From positions 143,440 through 207,439 of the forward strand of contig CAUJNA010000523.1 of the NCBI GenBank assembly GCA_963377175.1: a stretch of DNA of 64,000 nucleotides, in the 5' to 3' direction. Every line of letters starts with the position of its first letter. The first letter of the stretch is position 1. The position numbers and the translations under genes are program-made. A model generated the notes under the pieces. That model was not told the DNA's origin. It did not search any database and saw only the letters and a program-made list of their open reading frames with translations. This DNA is from Effrenium voratum. Lineage: Eukaryota; Sar; Dinophyceae; Suessiales; Symbiodiniaceae. This document shows positions 11,142 to 23,229 of the stretch, one piece after another.

Positions 11142-11929
11142 AGTCTTTTTCTGGGCTGTCCGTCTGACCCCCTACCGCAAGTGACCACTTGCAGAGGCGC
11201 GAAATGGAAACAATAAACCCTAAAGACCTAAAACAACTACGGGGATGGCTGAGAACCATCAAGTTTTGGTTGGTTTCCCCGTTGCGTGGTTTCTCTTTTG
11301 GTTGGTGTCCCTTTGGTGTCCCGTTGGTTGGTCGCCTGTTGGCTGGCTACCCTTTGGCTGCTTTCCCTTTTGGGTACCCCAAAAATGGCAAGTTGGCGCA
11401 CCATTTTTAAAGAAACCTGCACGAGTCTCTTGCGGGAGGTCCCAACGGATACAGCTTCCTGTCACAAACAGCGGAACGCAGAAAGAGAGGTTCGGGAGCT
11501 GGGAAAGCAAACCATGTTGCACATTCCAAGGACCATAAAAAGGGCGACCTTTTCCCCCAAACACCCAGAAAACCCGCCAGTTCGGGAGTCATGAAACCAG
11601 GATCTCAAGTTACACGGGGGATGGTTGTCATCCCCATCCTTCCCGATTCCCATGTCTTCCACTTTTGGGAGCATGAATGGGAATTCGCCCACCTGAATTC
11701 AATCACGGAGGTGTCTCAAAGGGTACCGCCCTTTTTTTTCCATGGTTTCATCGAAATGGGTTCCATGAAAACATGGGACTGGATTTTGTGAGACATGTGA
11801 GTCCCATGCCCCCAACTGAACCACAGATGCTAAAAACAACGCCGGTGAGTCCTGGTGCCCGAGAAATGTAAAAAGCCAAAGCCAAAGCGTCAAAAGTGAC
11901 CGCAGCTGCGAGGTAGAGGTCGAGGTAAA

Positions 11930-12172
11930 CTTGCTGGTGCGATAGGGAATGAGGGAATGAACCTAGGGGTCTCCTTAAAGGAACTCACAAGGGGATGGTG
12001 TATGCCACAGAAAGGGGTTTGGAACTCATCTCTCAGGCCCACTGGCCACGGGAAAAAATGGGGGATCCTTTTTCGTAGACACGGAATGACCCCTACACAC
12101 CATCCCTTGTGGCTTCCTTTGAGGGAATCTCCAGGTTCATTTCCTCATTCCCTACCTATCGCACCATCAAGT
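11930..12172. mobile_element. foldback element family M3, long copy
   Basis: A ~243-bp nearly complete palindrome. The left arm starts CTTGCTGGTGCGATAGGGAA and the right arm ends TACCTATCGCACCATCAAG. Inner arms pair AGGGGATGGTGTATG with CACACCATCCCTTGTG. This is the longest hairpin of the first 25 kb. Confidence 0.75.
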
Positions 12173-12489
12173 TTTGGGCTGGTTGAGTTTGAAGGGGATC
12201 CCCTCCCACGAAACAGGTAAACAGGGCACCACTGAACAACTGGGAACTGGAATGTCAGGGGTCCCCTGCTGGCCCGATTTCGAAATTTATGTTGCGAGCT
12301 TTGGGAGTTTTTTGCGTCTGATGGAAGCTATCCGTGTTGAAGCCACTGAGAGCTTTCAAAGTCCCACCCTTGACTCCCCCAAACATCGCCCCCACCACCA
12401 GAGACCATGCCTCAAAAAGGAGAACCAGCATGAACGGGGGGAGGGGAATTCACTTACAAGAATAGTTCTCAAATCGGAAATGAAGGAAT

Positions 12490-12590
12490 CCCGAGGTCGA
12501 GGACCTGCATCGCGGCGCGCTCGTTGTTTTTTCTTTCTCCGCCCGACTTGGTGTGCGGCAACTCGTCCAAATATTTGCCGAAAGGATCAC
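12490..12590 (-). CDS. candidate internal exon
   Basis: The minus strand reads DPFGKYLDELPHTKSGGERK then NNERAAMQVL within a GC-richer island, with a possible donor AG|GTCCTC after ERAAMQ. The acceptor is not certain. No family recognised. Confidence 0.3.
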
Positions 12591-12662
12591 ACATGGCTTC
12601 ATGTGGGGGTGTCAAAATATGGGATCCCCCCTCCCAAAAAAGACAAAACAACGTAAACATGC

Positions 12663-12761
12663 GGCTGTGGGTCAAAACATGTCCCAAAATAACCCTTGGT
12701 AAATAGAACCAAAGACTAAAACCTGCGGTTTGCCCTGGATGTTCTTTTTTTTGAGCCACAC
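12663..12761. mobile_element. foldback element family M6, copy 2
   Basis: Bounded by GCTGTGGGTCAAAACATG and TTTTTTTTGAGCCACA. It shares GAACCAAAGACTAAAACCTG with the first copy. It sits immediately downstream of the exon at 12775-12968. Confidence 0.5.
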
Positions 12762-12774
12762 CAATGTGACTTTC

Positions 12775-12968
12775 CTCGTGGCTTGCCTACGGAAAGCGAC
12801 GGCTACTTGATCGAGACGGACCACCGCATCGAGTGACAAATGCCTCGCCTCCTCGTAATCCATGCCGATGTTCTTGGACACCGAGTAGAACATCATGCCT
12901 GGCGCGGCTTCTTGAGTCAAGAGCACGTGTTGAAAGGTGGCTAGCGCGGAACATCTCCTTAGGGAAAC
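12775..12968 (-). CDS. 194-nt internal exon
   Basis: The acceptor is AATCTGCAG|GTTTCC. The open frame reads VSLRRCSALATFQHVLL... AAPGMMFYSVSKNIGMDYEE ... LDAVVRLDQVAVAFRRQATR. It ends at CACGAG|GAAAGT, which would be a GA-type donor, a class known in dinoflagellates. The frame is open over its whole length and the composition is coding-like. No domain recognised. Confidence 0.45.
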
Positions 12969-13470
12969 CTGCAGATTAACATGGAAACCAAGATCAGGGT
13001 GTCCCGCAAAAGCAGCATGGATTGGTGGTTTAGGATCGAAAAGTGGTAGTGGGCAATCTGCTCTCAGTATTAAAACCAACCAACCTGAATTAAGGGATCC
13101 ATACTGTGGATGGAAAACCTCCTGCACCAGTTGGGGTGGATACCACCCCATGAATATTAGGGTAAAGCATCTACCAACTGCAGGATTTTGGCAGCCCAGA
13201 GTAGGAAAGCGACTGAATCATGGTCTTGCGTTACCCCGACCTTGCCTGTGTCGGGGTTTCTCAAAATAGTGGTCCCTAAAAATAGTGGGTGTCCTTTTGG
13301 CTTCTCTAAAAAACACTATATGATCTGTGTGTCTGTGTCGCGGCTCCCCACTCTTTGAATTTGCTCTTGAGGGAACCTCTCTGGCAAGTTGGGAGTCACA
13401 TGGGGAGTCTGGGCAAATCATACGAGTTGTCAATCCTTTGGTTCGAAAGAACAAGTAAGGCCAAATTTCT

Positions 13471-13525
13471 GTGCACGCAACTCGTTCGCGGACGCACTTC
13501 CAAACGTGTGACGAGGTTCGCCCAG
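13471..13525 (-). CDS. possible small exon
   Basis: A short GC-rich minus-strand block reads WANLVTRLEVRPRTSCVHR. Splice sites are not distinctive, so this rests on composition and peptide character only. Confidence 0.22.
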
Positions 13526-14073
13526 TGTTTTGTGTCCGGCGGCCCCTGTTTTAGAGGCCTTGGGCTGCCGCGCAAGGGAGGCGCAACCCAGGGCAAGTTG
13601 CTTCTTGGGAGGTTGCAGGCTCGAATCAAATTGTTATCAGCCCTGTTTTGTTGTTTTACTGGTACCCCTTTTAGATTGGTACGCAAAGGAAGCCAATCAT
13701 CGTGTTGGGTCCCCTATTTTAGGACACACCCATTTCGCACCCCAGTTGCTTCCTCTCAAATTTGAGGCCCCGACACCGCCGCAGGTACAAGGCGATCCGC
13801 TCCGAGCAGTGCCTCCAAAGCGAGGTGACAGGAGAAGACACGGGGTGTGTCAAATCGATGGGGTACATTGGTACATTGGTGCACGGTGCTTGATTAAAAG
13901 CTCCTTTACTTGTGGCGTTTCCCCCAGATATGTTCGTCACTAAATGGGAAAAGTTACCCATGGTCATTTGGGGGCCAGGAATATTGATCAACCCCCGAAG
14001 TTGTGTCCATGAGAGCTTTGAGAACCCACTGAAAGGAGACTCCGCCAAAAACAATATCTCGACACCATCCCTT

Positions 14074-14200
14074 TGGATGACGAAATCCATTTCGCACCGC
14101 CGTTCGTTTCTGATGATTCCCCGGTAAGCTGCCAAAAAACATTATGGTTTCAACCATGGTTTCATTTCGTGACGCGAATTGGATTTTCTCGATCAACAGT
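14074..14200. mobile_element. foldback element family M2, copy
   Basis: Starts GGATGACGAAATCCATTTCG and ends in GCGAATTGGATTTTCTCG. The internal GGTTTCAACCATGGTTTCAT matches other M2 copies. The outermost ACTGTGG ends are eroded. Confidence 0.5.
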
Positions 14201-14523
14201 ATCCTAGTTCTTTGTATGTGTTGCCACGTACAATCATCCCCATTGAACCGTATATGGACGTCTTCTTCTTAATCCCAGTGCTGCCCTAGGCGCCGCCTGT
14301 CCGAAAAGATACCAACAGCTCCCTCAATTTTGACAGCCCTCCCCCCAAAAGCATCTTTGGATAACCCGCACTGGTTGGGGCGTATAGCCTGCCCAAGAAT
14401 CAGTTCAGTTAAAAGCCGGTCTCCTGGAGGTTTTGAACTTGAAGAATTATTCTAAGTGCGAAACCTTTGATGTGTTTTGGTGTCATCACAAAAAACCGAG
14501 CACGCTCAGGGAGACCTGCTCTG

Positions 14524-14643
14524 CCCAGAGGCTCCTGATTTAGGGCCTTCAAACAACCTGGTTTCGAGACCCCCAACCACCTCCGGGGTGTCTAATGGAG
14601 GGGTCGGGTCTTCCATTCAAAGCCGAAGCCAGGAGCCTCTGGG
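14524..14643. mobile_element. foldback element family M4, copy 2
   Basis: Bounded by CCCAGAGGCTCCTGA and AGCCAGGAGCCTCTGGG. It is nearly identical to the copy at 3947 in the CCACCTCCGGGGTGTCTAAT core. Confidence 0.7.
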
Positions 14644-16819
14644 TGAAGAAAACTGGGACCTTGGCGCCCTTTGATCGCTGTGACAACCCCCTCTTTGGCG
14701 GGAAAAAAAAGCCCAACTGAGACGTGACAAGCAGCAAGCCGAACGCGGCTTTGGGTGCCTGGGTAACTCAGGCAACCCGTTCGAGGTCTTCAAAAGACAG
14801 GTTCGGTTTGATCGAACCCAATGCCGTTCATAGCCGGTAGCCTCAAATTGGAGCGCAAGCAAAGGAACCAGCCATTTGTAGGGATCTTTACTTCTCCGAC
14901 TAAAAAGAAATACCCTGGACTTGCCAATGCCAACACGGTTTCTCATGTTCGAAGGCTGTCATGTTCCCAACCTATCTACAAGCACCTGGACGGCATCCAT
15001 TTGGGTGTGTCCTTCCAATGGTGGGTGTCCGTGTGGTTTTTCAAAGAAACCGTTGAAGGGGGTCCCTAATTTTGAGACGCCCTACCGCGTGTTTGGAGTG
15101 CACGGTCCCGGTCTGTTTGGAGACGTCCAGCGGCGCTGTAGCTCAAGCTCATCGCAAGTGATCATCGAAGAGGTCGAGTTGTGTAAAGACCATGGATCAC
15201 AGGGGCGGTTTTAAAAGGAACCAAACTTTTTGGTGGGTGCAACTTGTTTTGGCACATGACTTTTCTCAATATGGTGGACCTTATTCACGTAGTTGGCTGC
15301 CTTCTTTTTGGTTCCCTTCAAGACCAATAATAAAGAGGTTCTGTAGTTGCTTGGGGTTGTGTAGAAGGAACACCTATTTGCAATAGGCGGTCCCTCATCT
15401 GGAAACAGATCCAGATACCCAAATGACATCGCCGTTTGAGGTTTCTGAAACCTCCCTACGAAGGCCAAACGCCGCCTTCGCCGTTTCGGCTTGGCTTGGG
15501 GCCCCTTCAGATTAATCTGAGGCCCCAAACGCACCTGGAATCAATCCTCTCTAAAAAAAGAGTTGCCCCACTCAAGGGCAACCAGTTCTGTGTTCTATGG
15601 TCCGCCAGATTCGGAAGCTAAGATCAAAAGGTCCCAACATGGGATGACCATCAGGGCAACCACGGAAAAACATGAGATTTTCCACTAAACGGGAACAGTT
15701 GCCCATCCTCCCATTAACATAGCCTTCCATTTGCTGAAGCTTCCTGGAAAAACACAACGTGGTGCTGGATTCCCTTTAAACCCAACAGGGGAAACTAATA
15801 AATGTTCTTAAGCAAATGGAAGTAGCATTTGCGGGAAAGCACCTGGAAGATCAACTTCCTCTTCGATGGACCCTCTGTCAGGTGCCATGTTGGTGGGAGG
15901 AAGGGTACCCTTGGAGGTTGACCCCACAAAGAAACGCCATATTTTCCACTAACAAAAAGCATGATATTGTCCACAAAACTGGGAACAGTTATACCCACAA
16001 AAAAACATGCTATTGCCCGCTGAGTGGGACAAAAGTTGACCTTGACGTGAAAATGTCTGGGTCTCCAACCGACGTCTGGGATCGATGCTTCCCAGGCCAC
16101 CCGGCGAGCCCAGCTCTTTCAGCAAAGGCTCAGCGTCCCCTTGCCTCGGAGCTCGCATCGAGCGTCAGGTCAGGCGCCAAAAGGCGTCAGGCGACATGTT
16201 TGGCCCATTTTTGGGTGAGTGGAAATTTGATAGAGGTGATGTAAGGGGAAATATGGGGAGCCCTGTTTACTTGGGTTCGGTGCGAAACTGGAAGGGAATG
16301 AGTTGGAATGTTTCTGTTTTATCAACCGTCCAACTGGTGGTCTGCTTTCAGGCAGCCCTGGGTTCATTCCCAAAACCCTGGGTCATGCCCTACTGGGAAC
16401 CAGCAAGATTAGTATATACAGTAATTCCCAAACTGAGATTGGCAAGTTTTATACTTTGCCCAGAAGCGACCCAGAAAAAAGGGACCCCAGGGAACCAACA
16501 TCATCAGTTGACAAAAACAACAAAGCCCTCTCAAGCCTCAACAAAGAGACGTCATGTACTGTCCGTCTTGGGGGTCGGCTAAACTCTGACCGGCGGATTT
16601 CGGGGCTACCGATATTTCCCCCTTCAAACATCACCACCATCTCACCCCAAAAGCAGCCCCAAAAGGCGAGGGAACCTTCGATCCAGGTCTATGGGCAGGG
16701 GGGTCTATGACAGGGTAAGCCTGAACCTTTCGCCTAGGCTTTCTCGCCACTCCGTGATCTCTCCAAGATTTAGCTCGAAAGAGAGCCAGCCTATTGAATG
16801 GTGTTAAGGGTAAATAAAT

Positions 16820-16952
16820 GGCCATGGGTCAAAATCCAAACCGTACCCCCAGTGAACATCCCAATCCAACCACTAAAATGGGTAGCCTAAAATGGGTGGT
16901 GAATTCACCTACCAACCAAAATGGGATCCCACAACGGTTTTGAACCATGGCC
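16820..16952. mobile_element. foldback element family M5, copy 3
   Basis: Reads GGCCATGGGTCAAAATCC ... GGTTTTGAACCATGGCC with the shared CGTACCCCCAGTGAAC and CACTAAAATGGGT blocks. Confidence 0.65.
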
Positions 16953-17094
16953 AAATCACTCCAATTTGGCCGTGCTCGCGGCCTTCAAACCAGCCTTTCA
17001 GACATTCAGATACATAATGTACACGTGTGTACAAGTGTAGGCGTGCGAAACATATATCAGGTGTGGATCGTGGGGCAGGAGCCAGCAAGTATGT

Positions 17095-17172
17095 GTAATT
17101 ACATATGCATATATGTATATATACACATGTATATGTATATATACACATGTATATGTATATATATATATACGC
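17095..17172. repeat. TATATG/TACACA microsatellite
   Basis: Alternating ATATGTATATATACACATG units. Low complexity. A similar AT-rich tract is at 17955-18045. Confidence 0.8.
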
Positions 17173-17344
17173 TTGCACGCATTGATATCCCTATCGCTTT
17201 TCTGACATTAATTTACCTAATAATGTATATACAACTATGTTCTCTCTCTCTCTATAATGTTGGACCCGCCTTTGTAAATGGGGCGTCTATAGATTGTGTC
17301 CTAGCTCAGGATCATGGAGCTGCGTTTAGGGGTCTTGAGCAATT

Positions 17345-17490
17345 CAACGTTTTTTTAACCCCCACCAAGAAAAAAACACAAAACAAACAGCAACAAAACC
17401 AAAAAAACAAAAAACCAAACAAAACGAAAAAAAACAACAAACCAACAAAACCAAACAAAAAAATAAAAAATAAAATCACCCCCCCCGAAA
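17345..17490. repeat. A-rich (AAAACAAC)n tract
   Basis: A plus-strand A/AC-rich low-complexity run, continued with interruptions at 17620-17730. On the minus strand it forms T-rich spurious frames. Confidence 0.7.
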
Positions 17491-18049
17491 CCTGGGACAG
17501 GGCTTCGCTTCAGACTGCCAGAGTGAAAGTTTGACTCAGCGCCTCGTCCTCTCTCTGCGTTTGGCTTGCTGTCCAACGGGCCGCGAGGCAACAAACACAG
17601 GCCACGCGACAACACACAAACAAACTGATGCAAAAAAACACATACAAAAAAGAGAAAACAACAACTAAACAAACTAGTGAATAACTAAATAACAAAGAAA
17701 CAACCGCAAAACAACAAATAAACAAGAGAAAACTTGGCAGCCCACTTGGCAGGCATCGCGCAAACGGATCACATCCCGGGCAATTTTGGGCGCACACCTC
17801 TCAGCCTGTTTGTCCGGTGGTTTTGTTTCTGCCTGAAATATCGAAATCCAAACCCCGTTTGGCGTCCCTTGTTAGGAGAGCTCTCTAAATACCAGTGTTT
17901 TCTCGCAACACTTGTTTATGTTTTATATTGGGGGGTGGGGGGGTACCATATGCATAATATCTACATATCTAGATACATATATCTTATTGAACATAAATAT
18001 ATATATACACATATATATATAATATATATATATATACATAAATATATAC

Positions 18050-18170
18050 TTTGCTCCGCAAACTCCCCGCTGCTTGCCGGGCGAACCGCGTCGGATCTTC
18101 GGGCCCCGGCTCAGCCGCGGCGATGGCCGCCTCGCTGGGCCTCGATCGACTTCTCGCGTGGGACCGGAAC
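18050..18170 (-). CDS. candidate internal exon
   Basis: A strongly GC-rich island in AT-rich surroundings. The minus strand reads SHARSRSRPSEAAIAAAEPG then EDPTRFARQAAGSLRSK, followed by the donor GTATAT. The acceptor is probably AAG or AG near 18171. The Arg/Ser-Pro/Ala peptide could be a disordered segment. Confidence 0.4.
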
Positions 18171-18944
18171 TCTTGGGGACCCCCCTCACTTGAGATGGCC
18201 CCAACACAAGCAACCCAATTCCCTCTAGAGTCGAATATCCGCTTATTTCCACCAATGTGGCAACAGTATCCAGGCTTTTTTCATTGGACCCTTTTAACGT
18301 TAGAGGGAACCTTTTCTTTGCCAGTTCCAAAGCCAAAGTCAAAAAACTCAGGACGTGAGCCCCGAAACAGCCAGTAGGACACTTATCAAGCCATTTGGGC
18401 TCGTCTTTTTTAAGGTTTGACCCCCCAACATGGATTTTGGTTCTCCTTTTGGTTTCCCTTCAACCATCAAAAAGGGGTACCCTCAAAAAACAACACCCCC
18501 CATTTGCGAATACGCCCCCCTGAAAAAGAAAAAAAACATTCAGTAATAGATGTTCTTTAAAATCAAGGCATAACGAAATATGGTTAAGCAACTGGAAGTA
18601 AACAAGGTTGACCTATGTTGACCTTTTGGAACCTTGACACATGAATCAAATTTGGAAAACCCAAAGGTCACAAGGTCTGGTTTGGGCAAGTGAAAGGATA
18701 GTTTAGGGTTGATTGGTTAAATTGGGCGTGGTTCAGAATTGACTCTGTCATTTGGGCTTGGAAGGGCCGTTCAAGAATTTAAGTGGAGTGATTGGACCTT
18801 AGGGATGAGCTGTTGGTACTTTAGGGGATGGTGTGGTTGGTTGATTGGTTGATTTGTGGCTGGGTTGGGAGTAAGGGGTAAATCTAGGCACCCCTCTAGA
18901 CAACCATCCTGATCAACCTAAGGACACGGTTCCCTTCCAGAAGC

Positions 18945-19100
18945 CAGCAGCCGATTCCGATCAGCGATCTCGTCTGGGTGTCTGGGGGCACATTTCTGGA
19001 GAGAGCATCCCGTGAACTGCGGAGACCGCCAGCCGCGTGCTCGTTGAGCCAGGTCGGTGGAAACAACTCCCTCGGCCAAGTCAGGGATTGACTATCATCC
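18945..19100 (-). CDS. candidate internal exon
   Basis: The minus-strand frame reads SLTWPRELFPPTWLNEHAAG ... SSRDALSRNVPPDTQ ... SLIGIGCWLLEG in a GC-richer island. Splice borders are not resolved. No family recognised. Confidence 0.3.
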
Positions 19101-19736
19101 CCCCGGAGCCAATGGGCCAAGGGGCCGATTTGGCCTTGCCCTGATGAATTCATGGTTTGGGGATATGAACAACGCTTAGAGGGTTGAAAACAACGCTTTC
19201 ATCATCAAACCACCAAGCTCCAAACCAGCAAATAAAAGGGGGGAAGCTGAAAAAACGGGCCTTGCGGGTGCCCTCTCAACGAACATAGAATCCGAAGGCT
19301 GCAAAACAACCCTGTGCAGGTTCTATGTCTGTTCTTCGGGGGCCCTGTGGAATTCAGCAGAGAAATGGGTCCTGTTAAAGGAAAATGGTCTTCCAGGCAC
19401 CCCTCAGTGAAGGTGACCCTTTTGGCGACATAGATGGCCCTGGCAAATGGAATAGCCAATCTCAACCAGTGCCATCGGATGGACAAAATCCATTTCGCAC
19501 CACCTGAGAGACCCTGGAAGGATTTGATTCCCTAAATACCAACCAATCGTATTGGTTTCATTCCCATTTTTAAAGGGTCAGAAGGAGACTCCAGGTGGTT
19601 AGTAACCTGGGTTAATATCCTTACAAGCAGCCCAACTCGCTCATAAGTAGGAGCTATACCCCAGATAGCCACTTACGAACTTGGCGAATCGAGCAAGGAT
19701 TCGCGTCCATCCGCTCGGCTTTCTCCCCATCAACAA

Positions 19737-19852
19737 CTAGGTCCTCCAGTAAAGAGGCTAGAATAAGGGTACCCTTTTTCTGTAGTCTATCTTAGTAAGG
19801 GAACCCTCCCCCCAAAAAAGGGGGGTGAGAACGGGCGCCTAGCTGGACCTAG
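19737..19852. mobile_element. foldback element family M7, copy 2
   Basis: Bounded by CTAGGTCC and GGACCTAG, with the core AATAAGGGTACCC and GGAACCCTCCCCCCAAAAAA as in the copy at 10502. Confidence 0.65.
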
Positions 19853-19950
19853 ACAAGGACCTTTTCTGGAGCTCCCCTGCTCCGGCGAAGCGGATCTCAG
19901 CTGCACGGCCTGGATCGGATCGGGGAAACCAACAGGCGAAGATCATCATC

Positions 19951-20065
19951 TCAGTTGTTCAGTGACCCTGGGAAACAAAAAGGGAACCCTTTTTTGGGGC
20001 TTGGACCATTTTAGTGGGGCGGCCACCAAAAAAAAAGAGGAAAAGGGAGCCACTGGACAACTGAG
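19951..20065. mobile_element. foldback element family M1, copy 4
   Basis: The cleanest copy, running from TCAGTTGTTCAGTGACCC to GCCACTGGACAACTGAG, with the core GGGGCGGCCACCAAAAAAAA. Confidence 0.7.
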
Positions 20066-20557
20066 TCATATTTTGGGGGGTCCCCAAACAAACAAAAACT
20101 TTTTAGCTTCTTTCTGGTTGCTTTGGTGGAAGGTGTAGGGTTGATTACCTTTCACCACCAAGAAATAGGGCTTGAAATCCGAATTCAAACCAATCAGGTT
20201 TTGGGAATCGCAATTCTCCGCTCCAATGGCACAGGAAAAACCACCCCAGCAGGGTCTTCCCAAATCCGGTGGCATCAGCACAACTTGCATTTGGTGAGGT
20301 GATTTGCAACAGGATTCCACTTCTTGACTACCCCAAGATAGACTTAGACCCCGGGGTGGTTGATTTCCCAGATTTATGACAACTAGGCACAAGGCCATTC
20401 CGGTCCCCAATGTAAGTAGGCAGCACAAGTAACCCAGTAAACTCCTGGAACCTCCGACTAAGCGCTTTGCTCGCAGGACATGCATCCTGCAGAGGATGCC
20501 ACTTGTACTATGAAAGACGGCACAACTTCGGGCAGGTAAAGGGTGGTACTCGAACAA

Positions 20558-20701
20558 TACCGTGGATGGTTGCGAAATCCGTGACCGCACCACTTTAAAT
20601 CCATGGTTGAAACCAAAACGTTTGTTGGTATTTGAAGGGGAATCGAATCATTCCAGGGTTCTGCGCTGGTGCGTTGGATGGATTTCGCAACCATCCACAG
20701 T
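20558..20701. mobile_element. foldback element family M2, full copy
   Basis: Starts TACCGTGGATGGTTGCGAAA and ends GATTTCGCAACCATCCACAG. It shares a GGAATCGAATCATTCCAGGG core with the copy at 1884. Confidence 0.65.
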
Positions 20702-20996
20702 TTGTGCCGAGTAGCTTGAGAGCTCCAAGGCAGTTGCCCGCAGTCGGCCATGGAATATCAGTGAGCCCCCAGAAAGCAAGTCCATGACAGTTGCTTTGCT
20801 GCATTTTGCCAAGGGATGTTAGGACTTTAACTTTTTGGCAACTAATGAAAGCAGAGTGAAAGCAACTAGTCTCAAAGCAGAGAGTTCCTAGTTAGTCGGC
20901 AAAATTTAGCTCCCCAACAAATGTTAGCCTTCAATTTTCCATTTAACCACTGCCATTAACCAGACACACTGACTTGTTTGTTTTTGGGGCCTTCTC

Positions 20997-21195
20997 CTTC
21001 TTTCCCCCTCCCCCAATAAATCGCTGCGTCGAACAGACACTGTGCGCTATCGCAAAGGCAAAAAGGCACTGAAAGATAATTTTGTAGTAGGGGAGCCTTC
21101 TTTCCCCCTCCCCCAATAAATCGCTGCGTCGAACAGACACTGTGCGCTATCGCAAAGGCAAAAAGGCACTGAAAGATAATTTTGTAGTAGGGGAG
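20997..21195. repeat. perfect 100-bp tandem duplication
   Basis: Two head-to-tail copies, starting CCTTCTTTCCCCCTCCCC and ending TTTTGTAGTAGGGGAG, appear identical base for base. The lack of divergence points to a very recent duplication or an assembly stutter. Confidence 0.9.
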
Positions 21196-21748
21196 CAGAA
21201 AGCAACCGAGGTTGGGTGAAAGTAGATGGCACGATTCCCACATACTGTGGATGCACGAAATCCTGCATCACCTGATGGTTTTCCATACACTCCCTGGCAA
21301 AAAACAAAAACAAAACAAAAACACATGGCGCCTAAAAAGGAGGTCCCGGGGAAGGAGAAATCATAAAACCCCTTTAGCCCACGATGTTGTTTGGGGGGTT
21401 CAATGTCAATCGGCAGGGGATTATGTACACAAAGACCATGCAAATTGAGACCATCGATGCTGCTGAGATTGAGGAAGCTGGCCAAAAGGCTTCATCAATC
21501 CTCACCCCAACCCACCGCTTGCATGGGGTTAAGGTCCTCACGACCCTGGTGTCTGCCTTTGAAGGGGGGCGAATTCTAAGGGTCGAGTCCCCCCAAACCC
21601 AATTCCATTTTCAGGTGGTAATGGTCAAATCCGTGGGACCAAACCTCTGATTTCGTTCCTTGCCCCGCCTCAGGCTTCCCACCTGGGTTTGTCAGCCGAA
21701 AAAAAACTCGACGCAAGCTACATGGAACCCACATGGAACCGGTACCCT

Positions 21749-21879
21749 TTTCTTGCGGCGATAGGCAGGGAATGAGTTGGAATGAACCTAGGCTTTGGTC
21801 CCCCGAAAGGAAACCACCAGTTGTTGTTTTTTCGGGGTCGTTCCATTTCTCCTTCCCTGCCTATCGCACCAGCAACTTA
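21749..21879. mobile_element. foldback element family M3, copy 3
   Basis: Left CTTGCGGCGATAGGCAGGGA, right CCTGCCTATCGCACCAGCAA. The inner arms pair GGAATGAACC with GGTCGTTCC. Confidence 0.65.
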
Positions 21880-22582
21880 TAAGGACTAGGTCTTCCTGCT
21901 CCCATCCTGACAGCTTCCATGGAACTCTGGTCTCATAATTCACCCATGGACAAACATGGGCATCCAAGAAACCAGAAGGACACACAGGCACATCCGAGTT
22001 TGTCAGGACCGTAGCAGAAAGGGCGCAAAGGGGGGCCCTCAGGATTAACGGCTCGTTGAACAAATGATGATCGCTTTGAGCACACGGAACGAAACGATTC
22101 TAAACTTGGGAGCCTGCACTGAAAGACTTCTTTTGCGGAATTGCGGGTGCGGGGAGGCGAAGGGGGGCTGATCGGGACTGTCCGGTGCAACCTTTGGTGG
22201 GTTCACACGACAGGGAGAGAACGGTTGGAACTGGAACTCTCGACCTGGAAAATGACGCTGTGTTTTTCTTACTCAGCAACTAGTTTATCAGGCACTTTGG
22301 TGGTTTGGATCGGTTTTCATCTGAACCACAGCTCTTTTGAAACCTGATTTGGAAGGTAATGCCGGATGTAAGTAGAACCCCTGGATGATTGATTTGGGGT
22401 GTCCCCGTTTAGTGGGGCTTCATCGCTTTTGGGGGGACACCCCCTATTAATAGGTCGGGTTTATTAATCTGGGGTCAACATCACCAAGCCAAATGGGCGC
22501 CAGACCAAAATTAGAAGCAAGGTCAGTGCAACATGTTCGCCCGGCGGAAGACCATGCCATCGCAGTTTGGGTTGCACCCTCA

Positions 22583-22705
22583 TACTGTGGATGGACGAAA
22601 TCCTGCACCACCTAAGAAACCCTGAAATGATGATTTCCCTGTAAATACTAACAACAAATGGTTTCCTATGGTTTCATAGTGGCGCAGGATTTCGTCCATC
22701 CACAA
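22583..22705. mobile_element. foldback element family M2, best palindrome
   Basis: The left arm TACTGTGGATGGACGAAATC pairs with the right arm GATTTCGTCCATCCACAAG. This is the most symmetrical copy of the family and defines its ends. Confidence 0.75.
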
Positions 22706-23229
22706 GCCGGTTAAGGAACCGGGGTCTGCCGGGCCTCGTGTTTCGAAATGAGCGCGCATGTTGTGGGTTGCTTTAAAAGGAGGGTCAAATGCGAAATGCC
22801 CATGGTGCGGTTTGGCGATGTGGAAACTAGAAAATTATCTTCAAACGTGGTTGGTGGACAAAGTTCCCATGCATTTCTGCTGTCCATAATCAATTCCGCA
22901 TGTGCTGTTGTTTGTAGATTCAGTTTGAGCCGATATCCACAGGACACTAACCATACTCATGGTTCATCCATTCAGACTACCGTCGCGCACATTGAGAAAC
23001 CAAGTTTCAACATATTCGAATCATTGTTTAAAATGCATTTAAGGTTTCGACCATTTTTCAACCATGTTTGGGCCAAGCAAATTTAAACAACTTCCTTTTG
23101 GCTTCCCCTGGAACTAGTTGTTTCAACCAAGCAAAGAGGCCCTCGGGCAACCACGAAAAAAACGTGCACCTGGTAACCGCAAAACGCGTCACTGGTTACC
23201 GCAAACAACGAGCAGTAACGCCGAAAAGA

